Source: Adineta ricciae
Taxonomy: Eukaryota > Rotifera > Eurotatoria > Adinetida > Adinetidae
NCBI GenBank assembly: GCA_905250025.1
Contig: CAJNOJ010000037.1
Coordinates: 124,001-188,000 of the forward strand
Direction of reading: 5' to 3'
Length of the DNA stretch: 64,000 bases
This document shows, in pieces, positions 26,152 to 40,042 of the stretch. The stretch's first letter is position 1, and the number at the start of each line of letters is the position of its first letter. A program made the position numbers and the translations under genes. The notes below the pieces were generated by a model that saw nothing but the letters and a program-made list of their open reading frames with translations, was not told the DNA's origin and made no database searches.

Positions 26152-29100
26152 CTACGTGCGTCTTTTCTTCTTCTTCTTACTTAATTGCTCTCCACCGCGA
26201 ATATTGACCGGTGCATAAGCATGATGGGCTTGACCTTGGCCTGGGACATCAACTTGACATTGAAAGTACATTTGAGTATCAGATGTATCAGCGGTTGGTT
26301 CGATTATGACGTCGTTTCCTTCTTGCTATAAACAAAAAACGGACATGAACAATGCTTTGTCAGAAAAAAGCCAATGATACGTACACGAGCGAAGCTCGGG
26401 AGACTGGTGTCATGTGCGTATTGGCCCCATGTAACTTTATATTGATCAGCACCTCTGACTCGGCATGTAATTGTTGCTCTCTCACCACGAGCGAGAGTTA
26501 CTTCGGTTGGTTCGACAGTAACTTCAACATATCCGCTTTGTTGTCCATGGTCACCACCGTGTTGACCATAATCGCCACCGTGCTGATAATGTTGATCATA
26601 ACCACTAGCCGCAGCACCACCAATACGGAGATCATAGCTGCTTTCTTGTGTGCCAGCTTCTGGTGCACGTGGGAAGGTAACTTCACATCTTGAATTGGAA
26701 TAAGATAGCTTCAGTTGAAGTCCATTCTCAAAAAATATTTATCTTACCGATAACGACCAGCGTCTTGTGCTTGAGCATTACGAATAATCAATAAACCAGC
26801 AGGATGTACTTCCACATCTATTGAAATGGAATGAAAGAAAAAAAGTCATACATTATTTCTTTTTTGTTTTTTTTTCTTACTGCTTTCTAATGGACGGCCG
26901 TCTTTTGTATATGTAAATTCATATGGACGTTCAACACTTCCATGAACAGCACACTGTAAGTAGATATCATGTCCTACTTGATGATTTTGTTCGTCACGTG
27001 ATTGGAACTGAACGGCAATGTAACTACGTTGTTGATCTTGACCGCCAGCACCTATGAAATCGAAAGTGTTGGTATATTGCAACGAAAATTAATCAATTCA
27101 TTCTGAACACGGCATGCGCATAGCAAGTAAAAGGTAGAATTCGAAGAGCAAAAGCATTACTCGATGAGCGAACACGGAGTGTTAAAATATCAGAAATATC
27201 TCCTGATGAGCAGATAAATTCAAGGCCGTCGTCTTGTTTAGTAACAGCAGCTAGCGAAAGATAGCCATTTGAGAATGAGAGACCAAGTGGGGTACGTTCG
27301 CGTTGTTGTCGGTTATACCGTGTGACATCTAACTGGAGTGTAGATGGATCGACATCAGTTCGGCAAATAGCCTCGAGACGATGTCCTTCACTTAGATCAA
27401 GTTGATGAACATTCCATTGAACTCGTCGATATTGATTATTAGCTATCAGTTAAGGAATTAATAAGCAAAAGCAAAAATGAAAGGTGATTCATGGTTAAAC
27501 AGAAGCGAAAGCAACTCATCACACATGATCGAACATCTAACTTACCGTATTGACCTTGTTGACTTGCTAAAATATGCAAAAATAGATGTATTAGTATGTG
27601 ATTTCTATTTGTAAAAAAAATAGAGCGCTACGAGATAAGAAATCTTCGGAATATAAATAAAGCACGGGTATACAAAAAGGGACTTTGCTAAAGGAATTAT
27701 CTACGACAAAAATATTCAAGTCTAGTTTCTTTTGTCTTTTTTATCATCGATTAGGTTCTTGGTTTTCGTCTTCGTCTTCGATACCGCTTTTTAGCTACAA
27801 AAATGGAACCGATTTTGTAATTTAGTTCGTTTTCATGAATTATCTTCTCTCGAGATTCAAGTCTTACATGCGTCTCTCCATTGAACTGTAATTGGTGATG
27901 ATGTACGACCACGAGCATTGGTTACATCAAGACTGTATTGACCAGCAACATCAGAAGAGTGACCTTCGATACGTAAGTAACCGTCTTCACGAGCTGTTAC
28001 ACCGTGAGGCAAGTTTGTTGAACCATCTTTTGACCAAGTGATTGTTGCACCATTTGATCCCTAGCAATGCAGATGCAATTGAAGCATTTTGAACAAAAAA
28101 CATCGATTTAGTCGGATCTTACCGAAATGTTGGGTACAATATCGATAGTTTCGCCAGATCCAATGCTATATTGGCTTTGTTGGAAGCGAACTTGAGGTTG
28201 ACCACGACGACGACGTGGTTCAACGTTGATACGAATTTCTTGTTTATCTTCACCATGTGAATTGCGAACAACGACTTGGTAATCACCAGCTGCATCAGGT
28301 GTAGCACGGTTGAGGACAAGACGATTGGATTCGACAGTGAACAATGATGGAATTGGTTGATAGCCTTGATCAGTTAATTTATTCCAAACAACTTCAATTG
28401 GTTCATGTGACTGAACAAAAGAAAAAAGCGATAGACCATTGGACAAATAGAGACATTAACATACAGCAACAGAGTATTGGACAATCATACGTTGACCTTC
28501 TTTCAAGTTGATGACACGTGGTTGAATGACTACTTTTGGTGGACCACCTAGATTAAAATAGAAATAAAGAGATTAGCATCAATCATTTTCATGTCTTTTG
28601 TTTGTTTTTTTTTGCAACAAAACAGTATTGATTTTCCGATGACGTACCGCCGATAGGTTGAGGTCGTTCGCCAGGTTGTGACGCATCTGGATAGTCTAAG
28701 TAGACTGGGATGCGTTCAACGCTACCATCAGAATGAGTAATTGTGCAAACATAGTTGCCAGCTTGTTCTTGTGATGGGTTTCGAATGACAAGATCGTTGT
28801 TTTCTTGGAAGACACCAGCTGGCAATGGTCGACCATCGGTACGACCCCAAACAACTGATTGTGGTTGAATGTTCTAGAATAAAACAAATAAGATTGTATT
28901 CTTTATGTCTTCTTCGAAGAACATACGAGAATTTGAAGTGGAATACGTTGTTCTGGCTGATTCTTGTCCAAAACAATACGTAATGGTGCGGAACCTTGTC
29001 CACCATATGGTCGTTCTCCCACAAAGTATGTGCCTCGGCCACCATCTGGTTGTGATGGATCTACAGAAAATTTCAATCAAAACATAATTTGTTTTTAGTC

Positions 29101-32100
29101 CTGAATAGCATATTCTTACATGGTCCATATTGATCTTCTCGGACGCATTGATTGCTACGTCCATCGAGAATATATCCTGGACGACATCGTTCGCATCGAT
29201 CACCTTCGCTGTTTCCTTGACAGCCCTATTTAGAAATAGACAATGAAGAGATTTTTATCATACATATATTATAGCTGAATAGAATACGTACTGAACATTT
29301 GCCTGTGTCGCGATCGCATTGATCTGATCGTTCATGACATAATGATCGGCATGACCAGCATTGTCCCAAATAGATACCGACCAACGGATGTGGGCGGCCA
29401 TAACCTTCGGCACATTTTTCACACGATGTACCAGTATAGTTAGCTGGACAGCTGCAGGATTCAACTGTTGGAGCGGCATCAAGATAACCATCGCGAGCAG
29501 CAACATTCAATGTAACACCACGAAGGCTAAGATATTGAAAAAAAAGGAAGAAACTCAACAATGCTTTCACGACTGGTTACTTACACGGCGTTACGTCGAC
29601 CACCAATTGGATTGATTTTAACGAGGAAAGTATCCAAATCAGATAGTGCCATGAGAATATTTTCTCGATCAATGTGTGCGCCATCCTTACGTGTGAATGT
29701 ACGCTAAATGAAACAAAATATCTCATTTCAACAGCTTTCATTGATGTTCACGGTGTTACTTCATTGCATGGTACTGAATATGTAGCATTCGTATTGGCTT
29801 TGAATCGTTGTGTAGATGGGAGTTTGTGAACAAGATCAATATTGTTACCACGAAGCCAAATGAATTCGTCGCTGCTTGGTGCTTCTTGATCGTTGCCATC
29901 GTTGGTGAAATGGATATCAATGTTACCGTCGTATAATGTAACAACATCACCAAGAACTTCTTTCGGTGCTTTCCAGTAGAGAACATCATTGGCAGGTCGG
30001 CCCAATGAATTCTGATCAAGAGCGATTTCACGACCGTTTTGACGACGTTGAATCTTGTCACCAGCTTCATATGGATCAGTGGCAAATGTTTTTGGTACGG
30101 CATTCCAATTTTCCAATGGAAGAGCGACCTAATTAAAGGAAAGATATGGTTGGCAAGATTTGCAAATAAAAACAAATAAACATACAGCTTGTCGTCTCCA
30201 GTCTGATGACCGACATTCACTTGAAACACCTGAGCAGAAGCATGGTAAGCAACCATTTGGTGATATAGGATTCAAATAGAAATTATTATGTTTGNNNNNN
30301 NNNNNNNNNNNNNNNNNNNNNNNNNNNNNNNNNNNNNNNNNNNNNNNNNNNNNNNNNNNNNNNNNNNNNNNNNNNAAGATTTGCAAATAAAAACAAATAA
30401 ACATACAGCTTGTCGTCTCCAGTCTGATGACCGACATTCACTTGAAACACCTGAGCAGAAGCATGGTAAGCAACCATTTGGTGATATAGGATTCAAATAG
30501 AAATTATTATGTTTGCATCGATCGCATCGATCACCTTCAACATTGTATTTACAAATACAGCGTCCATTACGTTCCGTGTGTGTGCCCGAAGGATCGCAAT
30601 CTATTCGAACATCAAGCGTTGTAAACTACATGTACGGATGGGTTGAACTGAAACACTCACTTCCGATGGGAACTGGTGCGATGTATTGACAATCTTGTGG
30701 TGTACCACGGCGTGCATCACCTTGATAGCCTGGAGCACAATGTTCACAATTATAACCAGCAGTATTGTGTAGGCAGTTCTAGGAGAACGAAAATGTTCAT
30801 ATGATAGCAGAGTATCTATACGAATAGTAACATACCAGACATCGACCATCTGCTGAACAAGTTGTTGAATGGCCATGACAATTGCATGGTTGAGGTTGTG
30901 GTACTCGTCCATCTAATTAAAAGAAGAATAGAAACATTTTCTTAGTACAAGTGTTTCTGATTTGTCAAAATAAAACTCTACAAACCAATGATGACATTGA
31001 CAATGGCGTCGGGAATAGCAAAGATGAAGCCTTGGTTGTTGAGGGCTTCGCATGAGTACGCACCACCATCGTTGGCATTGCAATTACGAACTGTAAGCGT
31101 ACCAGTAACAAGGCTTGGATCATTGGGATCTAATGATTGTGCCATTGTACATCGTCCATTGTCTGAGCCGTCACCGCAGATGTGTCCCCAATTGAGACGC
31201 CAATTGATGTATGGTGCTGGCGAACCACGAGCAGTACATTGAATAGTTAACGTTTCGCCGGCATTGATTTGAATTTGTCTTTGTGGTGGTGAAATCACCG
31301 TTGGTTTAGCTTAAAATTTCAGATAAGGATATTAATAGAATTATATCAATGGAAATTGAACTTACTGCAACCGATTTCGTCTGAACGATCAGGGCAATCA
31401 TTGTAGCCATCACATTGAAATGATCGTGGAATACACACGGGATTTCCATACGTGCCATTGACACTTGCGCATTGAAATTCGCTTGGTTTACAGCGAGCTT
31501 GTACAGGAAGTAATTCTACAGTAATAAAAAGGTGTGTAATCAATCATGTAAAACTTCGACCGTATCAACATACCGCAATAGTGGTTTTGTTCATCACTAC
31601 CATCATCACAATCGCTGAAATCAATCAAATCAGTAATGACTTACAATTTCATCAGTCAAATCTCCTACCGATCACCATCGCACATCCAGAATTTCTGAAC
31701 GCATTTACGTCCACGGCTAGCGTCCGAACAACGAATTTCATTGGGTTGACACACATCCGTACCTAAAAGATTCCCGCGAAAGATTAGCTTCTATTTATAA
31801 AATATCCAAGTCGTTAAAAATAAGCAAGGTGGAGTATAGCGGTTTTGATTGTCTCATGATTATCAATTTTCCCCTCTCATGTGCATTTATAGCGGTTTAG
31901 AACTGCCTTTCAATGATAGCGAAAAGCAACATAGAATTTCTTACCACTTCCACTAGGTTCTACATAAATAGAAACATTCAAACATTGACACTTTTCTACG
32001 TTATCATTCAACTTACGTGAACAGGATTCATCACTGTTGTCTCCGCAATCGTTTTTACCATCGCAAAGATAGGCACGTGGAATACATCGGCCATTTCGGC

Positions 32101-35100
32101 AAGTGGCTTCATCGATATTGCATCGGCCCGATGGTGCAACTGAACAAAGTGCAATTTTTAGAAACAAAAATCAGACATTAGTACAACTTACTTGGTTGTG
32201 GAGCTGGAGCACCGCCTTGTCCTAAATGAGCATGATTAGAATTTAAAAGAAGATTACGATCATGGATAAATTACCGGCAAATGTTAAGACACTATTAGCA
32301 TCAGCATAGCCACTGCCCGGAATGGTACAGCGGTAGTTGCCCAAGAAAGGTCGAGAAATGGGACGAATGTGAAGAGTTTTGCCACGTGGGAATAACGGTT
32401 GTTCGCTTCCAACAGGCTAGAAGACAATATTTAATTAGCTTATGTAGATAGATGAAAGAAGAATGCTAAGCATTAGAAGAATTGATATGTAGCTTAATCA
32501 TGTGATTAGTTAACTTACATCTGATGAATCAGACTCCTTTTCATTAGAAACGAAAAACGAAATTAAAATTAGAAGTTACGTTTGATACTAATGAATCGAG
32601 TAGAATCAAAAGCGATCGGAAACTTACCGCTGATTCAAGTAACTAATAACATAAGGAAAAAAGATAAAAATTAATATCAGTCAGCTAATTGAAGTCTTTC
32701 ATTCCGTCTTTTCGATATTATTAACAGAAAAAAAATCGAAAATGAATACGTACTTTATTATTGAAATACCATTCAATACGACCTTCATCTTCTGGTGCTG
32801 CACCTTCGCAGTGAATTTCGACATAATCACCTTCTTGCATATCGGGTGCAACAATACGTAAATAACCGCGACTAGCACTCGCTAGAAGAACAGCCTTACG
32901 GTCTTCAAAGATAATCAGTTGTTCGACTTACGTCCAGGTGCAGGGCCAACTGGGCCTGGATAGTAACCACCGGAACCTTCTTGCATGGTAACAGAAGCTG
33001 AACCTGTATTTTGGGCAGCATCTTGTGCCTGACATGTGTATTTGCCGATTTTAGATGGATCGTCAAGTGTGATGCGTGAACGTAAAATAACTTGAGAGGC
33101 TGTGACTTGTTTATCGCCTGGGCTAGCAGCATCGATGATTGCATAGCGCTTAAACGCCAAATTCAATTAGCAGAACAAACGAATTCTTCTTGTCTAACTT
33201 ACGCGTTCGGGTTCGTCTTGAATCCAGTAGATGTTTGTATTTTGGTCACCACCATAGACTGTGCAAGTCAATTCAACTGTTTGGCCACGTCGAACTTGAA
33301 TAACATCAGGGCTGACAACAACACGAAGTTCAACACGACCACCTGGTCCTGGTTGAACACCTGATGGAACAGTTGCATCTATGAAAACACAAAAAAATGT
33401 ATTCCTTTCTTCTTCTTTTCTTTCCACTAGTTACACATACCCTCGGTATCATTGCCTCGTGTTCCATTACCTAAGAAATCAAGGAAAACGAGTCATGTTA
33501 TTTTATCATTAGATATGATTTAACTAAATAAAAACAAGCCATGAGCAAAGATAAATAATACTAAGAAGAAGAAGAAGAATCATGCAATTCTAATTTACAT
33601 GCAGCTCAACGTATATGGACTTGTATAACTATGTATTATACGATCAACTGACATATGTATTTGTGTAAAAAAAAGAAGCTACTTGATTAGTAAGCAATAA
33701 GTATGATTACGAAATACTGAGCGACATGTAATGTTTGAATGAATCTCACTTTCGGAATCGGTATCTGACGATGGCTTAGAGTCTGGTTTAGACTTCTCGT
33801 CGTCATCATCATCCTCCTCGTCATAATATTCAACGTCGTCTGAGGAACCTGACGGAGGTGCTCGACTTGGTTTTGGTGTTGTAGTGGATATCTTTGCAGG
33901 TTCATCTGGAACAGGATCATCTTCTTCATCAGCACCGTTTTCGGGTACTGCAGTCGATTGCTCAGCTGGCTTTTCGTCTTCGCCCTCGTCATCATAGCCT
34001 GCTGTCATGCACAAACAGACACACATATAGATATATTTGTCAAACACATGCATATTCAAACAGAAAAAGACACAACAATTGTTGAAACTTACCATCGAAT
34101 TCATCAGCATCTAAAAGAGAAAATGACATCTTTAGCAATTTGAACGTTGTAAGAATTAAACCAAAAGAGAGAGAGGGAGGATAGAAACGAACACATGCAT
34201 TCAAGGCAGAAGAGAAAAAAAGAGAGGAAGAGACAAGCAAAATGTGGAGAAACCATTGGATCATTCTTGAGATGTTGTTCGTGCACAAACCATGGAATTC
34301 AAAATCGGGTTCATACGATTGGTACCTATGGTTGTTCCCCAAGTTTTTCGGTCCAAACTTTGAGTCGTTTCCCTGACATCAGCAATATCGGTTACATTTG
34401 AATCCACTGTAGTTAAATCAAGTGCAGTCACATCAGAAATCTTTGTAGCATCAGCACTAGTGTCATTCGCTGCTTCATCTGTAGCATGACCATTCCCAGG
34501 TTGAATTGTTGTGAATACATCAGTGCCATTGTCGACAATGATGATGGTCGATGTTTCCGAACCACCATCGACCACTGTTGCTGCGGTACCAGCAGCAGTC
34601 GCAGAATCAGCATCGGCAACCGTTGTCGCAGAATCTCCATCGGCAGCTGTTGCTGCAGAATCTGCATCGGCAGCTGTTGTTGCAGAATCATCAGCAGCAT
34701 TAATCGTGGCCGTAGTTCCAGGTGGCAAAACAATTGTTGTACCGTCAGGAAGTATGACTGTTGCTGCATCAGCATCTAATCCAGTGGTAACTGCATTACC
34801 GTCGGCTATAGAGTTTATGAGTGTGCATGTGTATTTATTCATTAGTAAAGAAGAAGCAAGAAAGTTCGATTTTAAGCATTATGAAAGAAACAGCTGAGTT
34901 TAAGATTTGGAAGAAAACAAAAGATCAAAGAATTATTCTTACCGCTAGTAGTGGCACCTGTGGCAGCTAAAATAAAAAGCAAACATTTGTTAAGTTTCTA
35001 TTCTTACTAAACAGAAATAGAAAGAAAAGAAACAGCAAGCAAACGCAAGCAACTATCTCTAGATTTCACTCAGCAAAAGATTCCATGCAAATTTAAATCT

Positions 35101-35744
35101 TTCTCAACATTTCGTCATCACACCTGACGGATTCGTTTGCTGATCGAATATTGAGATTTGTGGTAGCGTAGCTTCAGCAAGATCGGTCGTGACTTGCGGG
35201 GCATTCACGCGATCATTTTCATTTTCAATTGTTGCAGAAGCGCTAGTTGCTGAAGATGAATAGATTAATTGGTCTCTGTTTTTTTTCTCTCTCTGATGAC
35301 ATATCATAATGATACTTACCGCAATCAAGCTCATCCGAAACATCAGCACATTCAGGATTTGCATCGCAATATGTAGCGCATTTTGTATTATCATCTTTGC
35401 AAGGTTTCTTTCCTTCTGGGCAAGTCACGTCTAATAGCGGGAGAAAGCAAGTAGCAAGAGATTAAGCATTTAAGGAGTTAATTATCGAAAGAAATCGCAA
35501 CAGATGATTGATTAAGTAGAGAGAGAGAGAAAGAGAAGCTATGAGCATTCATATGACATTAGCTTACCGTCTACAGCTTGTCGTCGAAACCGCAACCTTG
35601 AATCAAGCTCATTCGAAGCACTCTAATGTCATCGAATCATCAATTATTTCGTTAAGAAAAGAAAATGCTATTTACTTGTGATAATGATATGCATGTCATT
35701 AAAAAGACACACAATAATACTCCTGTGAGGATTTTTGCGTCCAT
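26152..35744 (-). CDS. Perlecan-type basement membrane heparan sulfate proteoglycan core
   Basis: Secreted extracellular-matrix protein. Signal peptide [18 protein letters not shown] starts at 35744. Then: an LDLa-like Cys module (about 35320-35430); an Ala/Asp/Ser/Thr-rich stretch (34325-34810) and an acidic stretch (33750-33990); two Ig domains (32280-33390); three LDLa modules ([13 protein letters not shown] at about 32050, one near 31600-31760, [13 protein letters not shown] at about 31390); the perlecan-diagnostic Ig with [14 protein letters not shown] (about 31190); laminin EGF modules ([16 protein letters not shown]); a laminin IV A domain (about 29590-30130); more EGF; then Ig domains to 26181. 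A Tyr/Gly/His/Gln-rich linker sits near 26540-26620. No SEA or LamG domain is seen. Reading past 26180 gives KKKKRRT and TAG at 26152 (short isoform), or the transcript may splice on to the Ig chain at 25521. An 81-base gap and an artefactual repeat interrupt the EGF region. Seven exons of 15-30 bases preserve frame. Confidence 0.92.
30155..30294. repeat. Assembly-derived direct repeat, copy 1 (140 bp)
   Basis: Identical to 30376-30515 by eye, with the N gap between. It carries part of an EGF-module exon and its neighbouring intron. Only one copy is needed to keep the perlecan frame, so the second is best read as a failed overlap at a scaffold join. Confidence 0.85.
30295..30375. other. Assembly gap (81 N)
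   Basis: Run of 81 undetermined bases inside the perlecan gene, flanked by identical 140-base sequence on both sides. Confidence 0.99.
30376..30515. repeat. Assembly-derived direct repeat, copy 2 (140 bp)
   Basis: Same sequence as 30155-30294. This copy continues directly into the rest of the EGF exon on its right ([18 protein letters not shown] on the minus strand). The exon reads correctly if the gap and one copy are removed. Confidence 0.85.
34590..34700 (-). repeat. Coding 27-base tandem repeat (Ala/Asp/Ser-rich) in perlecan
   Basis: About three imperfect copies of a 9-residue unit, TAADADSAA / TAADGDSAT / TVADADSAT, within one exon. Low-complexity, Ser/Thr-rich sequence like this is often O-glycosylated and can vary in length by slippage. 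Confidence 0.7.
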
Positions 35745-38700
35745 CCCAGGAAAGTTAGGACCGACAAAGTTGGAAAAAGATTAAGAGAATGTTATCTGAA
35801 AAAATAAAACAAAATCAATCATTCCTTGCCACACGCATATAAACACATTTAATGATGAAGAATGGCTAAACAAACATTAATGTTTTTGTTTTGTAAAAGA
35901 AAAGCTTCCAAAGTATTGTTGTCACTTACTTTGCTTCTATTTCAAAACTGTCGCATCGCGCGTCTGAACATTAACTGCGCTTAGCCTAACTCAATCATTC
36001 GGGCTACTTACACGAAGAGAATTCTTTTTTGATATGCATATCCTTTTATGATGTAATTCTTCCTAAACTATCTCGTTGATTCATCTCGGAAAGAAAGAAA
36101 GAAAGCGAGAATATTCTATGGTTCATCTCATACAGATATCAAATATAAACACTTCCACTTGGAGGACGCTTCTTTCTTTTCATAGATCATAATTTGGTCT
36201 TCACACATACATTATGTATATATCTGCGTGCATGTATGTATACATATATATAATATAGTAACGGCTTTGAGATGTAATAACATATAAAGGACAAGGTCCA
36301 AAATAATAATTAACGAATATTTATTAATCTGTGAGAAAAAACAAAAGGTTTAGTTCGAAATTTGGCTCTTGTCGATATAATCTATTAATTACTTACACAC
36401 TTTAGTTGATTCTCGGAGAATAGAACTGAATGCACGATCGAAGCGAAGTTCTATCGAAATGCGAGAAAGACGACTGTCTTTTTTTTTCTAACATATACAC
36501 AAACAAGTACTACATACCGTGCAAGTCATGTCTATCATTAGTCTAACTAAGATAAATAATTTTTTCTCTTTATCCTCATTCATCCAAATAGCAAATCTGA
36601 CGAGCATATACATAAACAACTGATGTTATACCCCAGAAGAAAAATCTAGAGAACTAGTCGACGATGTAATTATTCTTTTTCTTTCTCTGGTGTTTCTATT
36701 GAGTAATAAATAGTGGTAAAACCTCCCACAATTATAGACCGCAACAGTAGCATCTTTCCCTTGACTCTCTTCTCTCCCTCCCTCTCTCTCTCTCCTTCTT
36801 TTCTCACCAATGATAACTAACCCGAAAAATGATATGTCCTACAGCAGTTACATCAATTACTGTTAGCGGCCAGCAGTGGCATTAAGGAAATCTATATATC
36901 TGCTAGTTATGCGCTTGTCAGAACGAAAATATTTATACGAGCATATATCATTATTATAATTTATTCAAGTACTTCGCGCGACGAAAGGAATCAGGTCATT
37001 TATTTGCGTGGACATCGTGGGTATGAAATGTTTTTTTTGGAAAATGCAATTCGTTCAACACCTCTATCTTTCATTCGCATGTCAACAAAAAAGACGCAGA
37101 TAAGAACATTCTCTGGGAATAATCAGACTTCTAGAAAAAGAATGACATGGCCTGAAAATAAGTTAAGACACAAAATATCATCGCCTATATCTGTATTCTT
37201 TGATCTGGATTTTCTTCGAGTTTTTCACTGATACTAAGTATATACATTAACTTATAATAAGACTATCAACACTTAACGAATCGAGGGACATCACATAAAC
37301 AAAAACGGAAATGATAAAGATTTGTCTGAGGAAGCATCCAGATAACGAAGAAGACGCTATGGACAAAATCCAGGCAAGCACACACACACACAAACATATG
37401 CGCTAAGACCACCATCGATGCACTGATCCATTACAATTGCTCTACACTTGACTGAAATGAATAATAGAAAATATACTTACATATTTTCTTAATCAATTAC
37501 TTCTAGTACGGTTCTATCTACTGATGTGTATAATGACGAACATTATTCTTGTTCTTGTCATAAGAGACATGATTGCTGTCTTCGAATGATTGAATTAAGC
37601 AGTCCATAGAGTCGGGAAGGCCATGCCGATTGTTCAAAAATATCTTCCTTGTATGTTCCAAGCAGGCACGCGTCATTCGTCGTTCTCTCGTTATTCTCGT
37701 TTTCTCGTGACATACAACCACAAACCACAGGGACAGCATCAAATACGGGGAAGCGAACGCGAATAGCAAATGTTTACTACATCAAAAAAAGAGAAACGCA
37801 AAGAGAGAGAGAGAGAGGGAGAGAGAGAAAAGAAAAAGTCTATTTGCGTTTTTTTTTCGTCATCAAGCGTCATATATTCCTTTATTCAAAAAGATTGACT
37901 CTTTTTGATGATTGTGAGACATATATCAACTAAGAAAACAAAAAATTCTCGTTTATATGTTCTTTTACAGTCTCTCTCGTTGTCTCGGTTTTCTGCTATC
38001 AGTTAATCTTTGCCCGGTATAATTAAACCAAAGAGCGAAAACATCAATCGATGACAATTGTACGTCTCAATAAGTATTTCGAAGATGCTTTCGTCTATCT
38101 ATCAAAACATTCTAATCTAATCATCAAATGGAAAGAGACGAATAGTTTGTAAATAATCTTTAACCATTTGTCTGACATTGATAATCTCATATATATTTCA
38201 TTTCGGAGATCTATTTCCATTGGGAACGTATTTATATGATATTCTAATATTAACAAAGATCCGATGATGATGGTGATGTGAAGAGAAATAGAAATCGTTT
38301 CTCCGACGACGGAAGTCTAAATAGACTTTTCCTTTTCAATCTATACTAAATAAACGTTCGTTGTCCTTCACATCTCATCAATCATATTCACTATCCGAGG
38401 ATTATATCTTCCTGTTGTATAAACGCTGCCAACTGGCCTTCATTACATTGAAATAAATTAATTGATGTAATTATTCTTTTCTATCTTTATGATCTCGGGA
38501 TAAGATCGACAGATAGTGAGAATGAGAGTGAGAGAGAGAGAAAAAAACCACAGTTTACTCAGGAATACCTTTACAAGATAATTGTTATCGTTTGTTCTTG
38601 ACCTTCATCGAAAAGATGAAAAAAGAAAAAAAGAGAAAGGAAAGGATACATATGCTCGAAGCATCAACACGCAATACCGAAATTCTACAATGAAAATGTT

Positions 38701-40042
38701 AAGTTGTTTTTTTTTTCAAAGTGCATGCTTAGTATTCAAATAGTATACGCCGAACTCATCGATACATCCATACACATACAGTTATGTAGATATATATATT
38801 TATGGATGTATGCAGAACTTTTCATCACGAGATCATTACTGTTTTCTAANAAAAGAGAAAGGAAAGGATACATATGCTCGAAGCATCAACACGCAATACC
38901 GAAATTCTACAATGAAAATGTTAAGTTGTTTTTTTTTTCAAAGTGCATGCTTAGTATTCAAATAGTATACGCCGAACTCATCGATACATCCATACACATA
39001 CAGTTATGTAGATATATATATTTATGGATGTATGCAGAACTTTTCATCACGAGATCATTACTGTTTTCTAAAGTCTCATCAATCATTGTCACAGAGACAA
39101 AACTCAGTGGGCAATAGAGATAAGCGAACCACATGTTGATGTTGCCAATCATCATACTTTTGCACATAATAACTAATATCAGTGACACTTGGGTATAGAA
39201 AGATAGAAAGCTATTGTCTTATATTACTTAACACATACTACTCTTATACAATAAACAATAGGAGAATAACCTTGAAGGTCCTTCCGATGAACAAACAGAT
39301 GTGTGTGTGTGTGTGGATGAATATTATATATGATCTATAACACCGCTAGTTAAATAAACTTACTCGGAATATGAAATAAGTGAGAGCGGGAGAAAGTCAT
39401 ACCGTATACGTCACGAAATGTGACCACAAAACCATGAATGCCTTGAGCGAAAGCAAATATATACACTCGTTTTGATTGTGTTTATATCAACGTCATTATC
39501 GTTGATATGTCGTTGACTCTCTTCATTTTTTTTGTGATTGTCTATCTGTATGTAAAGGCTGTTTTTTTCTTTCTTGATTGCATTTGTCTGATACGTTTTG
39601 GTTGTGCAGAGACGTTGGAGGAAAGCGAAGAATCCATTCGATAAATATGCTTGTCTCTTTTTTTCGTACTCGATTTTTTTTCCTTATTGATAATGTCGAA
39701 TATGATCATAATATATATGTGCCTTAAAGTACACTATTGAAAAGCACCTTCGATTGAGTTTTGATTGTGTTAAAGTAGAAAAAAAGAGAAAAAAATCGAG
39801 GGGAGAAATTATGTAGTCGATTAACGATATTTTTTCTCTATGTCGTATTTAATGTTTATTCGAATAAATATGCGGTATACTTTTTTTACATGAGAAAAGT
39901 ATCGACACGCGATGATGAGAGTATAAAGTGTTTGCACTATGAAATACTCCCCAGTATAAACAAGGATTGATAGTCAAAATAGTTTCAATTGAGATTAAAT
40001 AACAAAAGATGCGATACGAAGGAATACGAGATAAACAAGAAA
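35745..40042. other. Non-coding interval with simple repeats
   Basis: Upstream region of the perlecan gene and the 3' flank of the gene at 40043. Low-complexity tracts: CT-rich (36775-36800), GA-rich (37805-37830), TG repeat (39300-39315). It also holds the 221-base duplication around a single N (38629-39071). No coding exon supported. Confidence 0.6.
38629..39071. repeat. 221-bp direct duplication around a single N (assembly artefact)
   Basis: 38629-38849 and 38851-39071 are the same 221 bases, separated only by the N at 38850. An exact duplicate abutting an unresolved base indicates a scaffold join rather than biology. Each copy holds a 10-base inverted repeat (38762-38771 with 38802-38811 in copy 1). 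Confidence 0.85.

Noticed and set aside
38704-39117. A 137-codon plus-strand frame.
   Set aside because: Made by the artefactual 221-base duplication and reads through an N.
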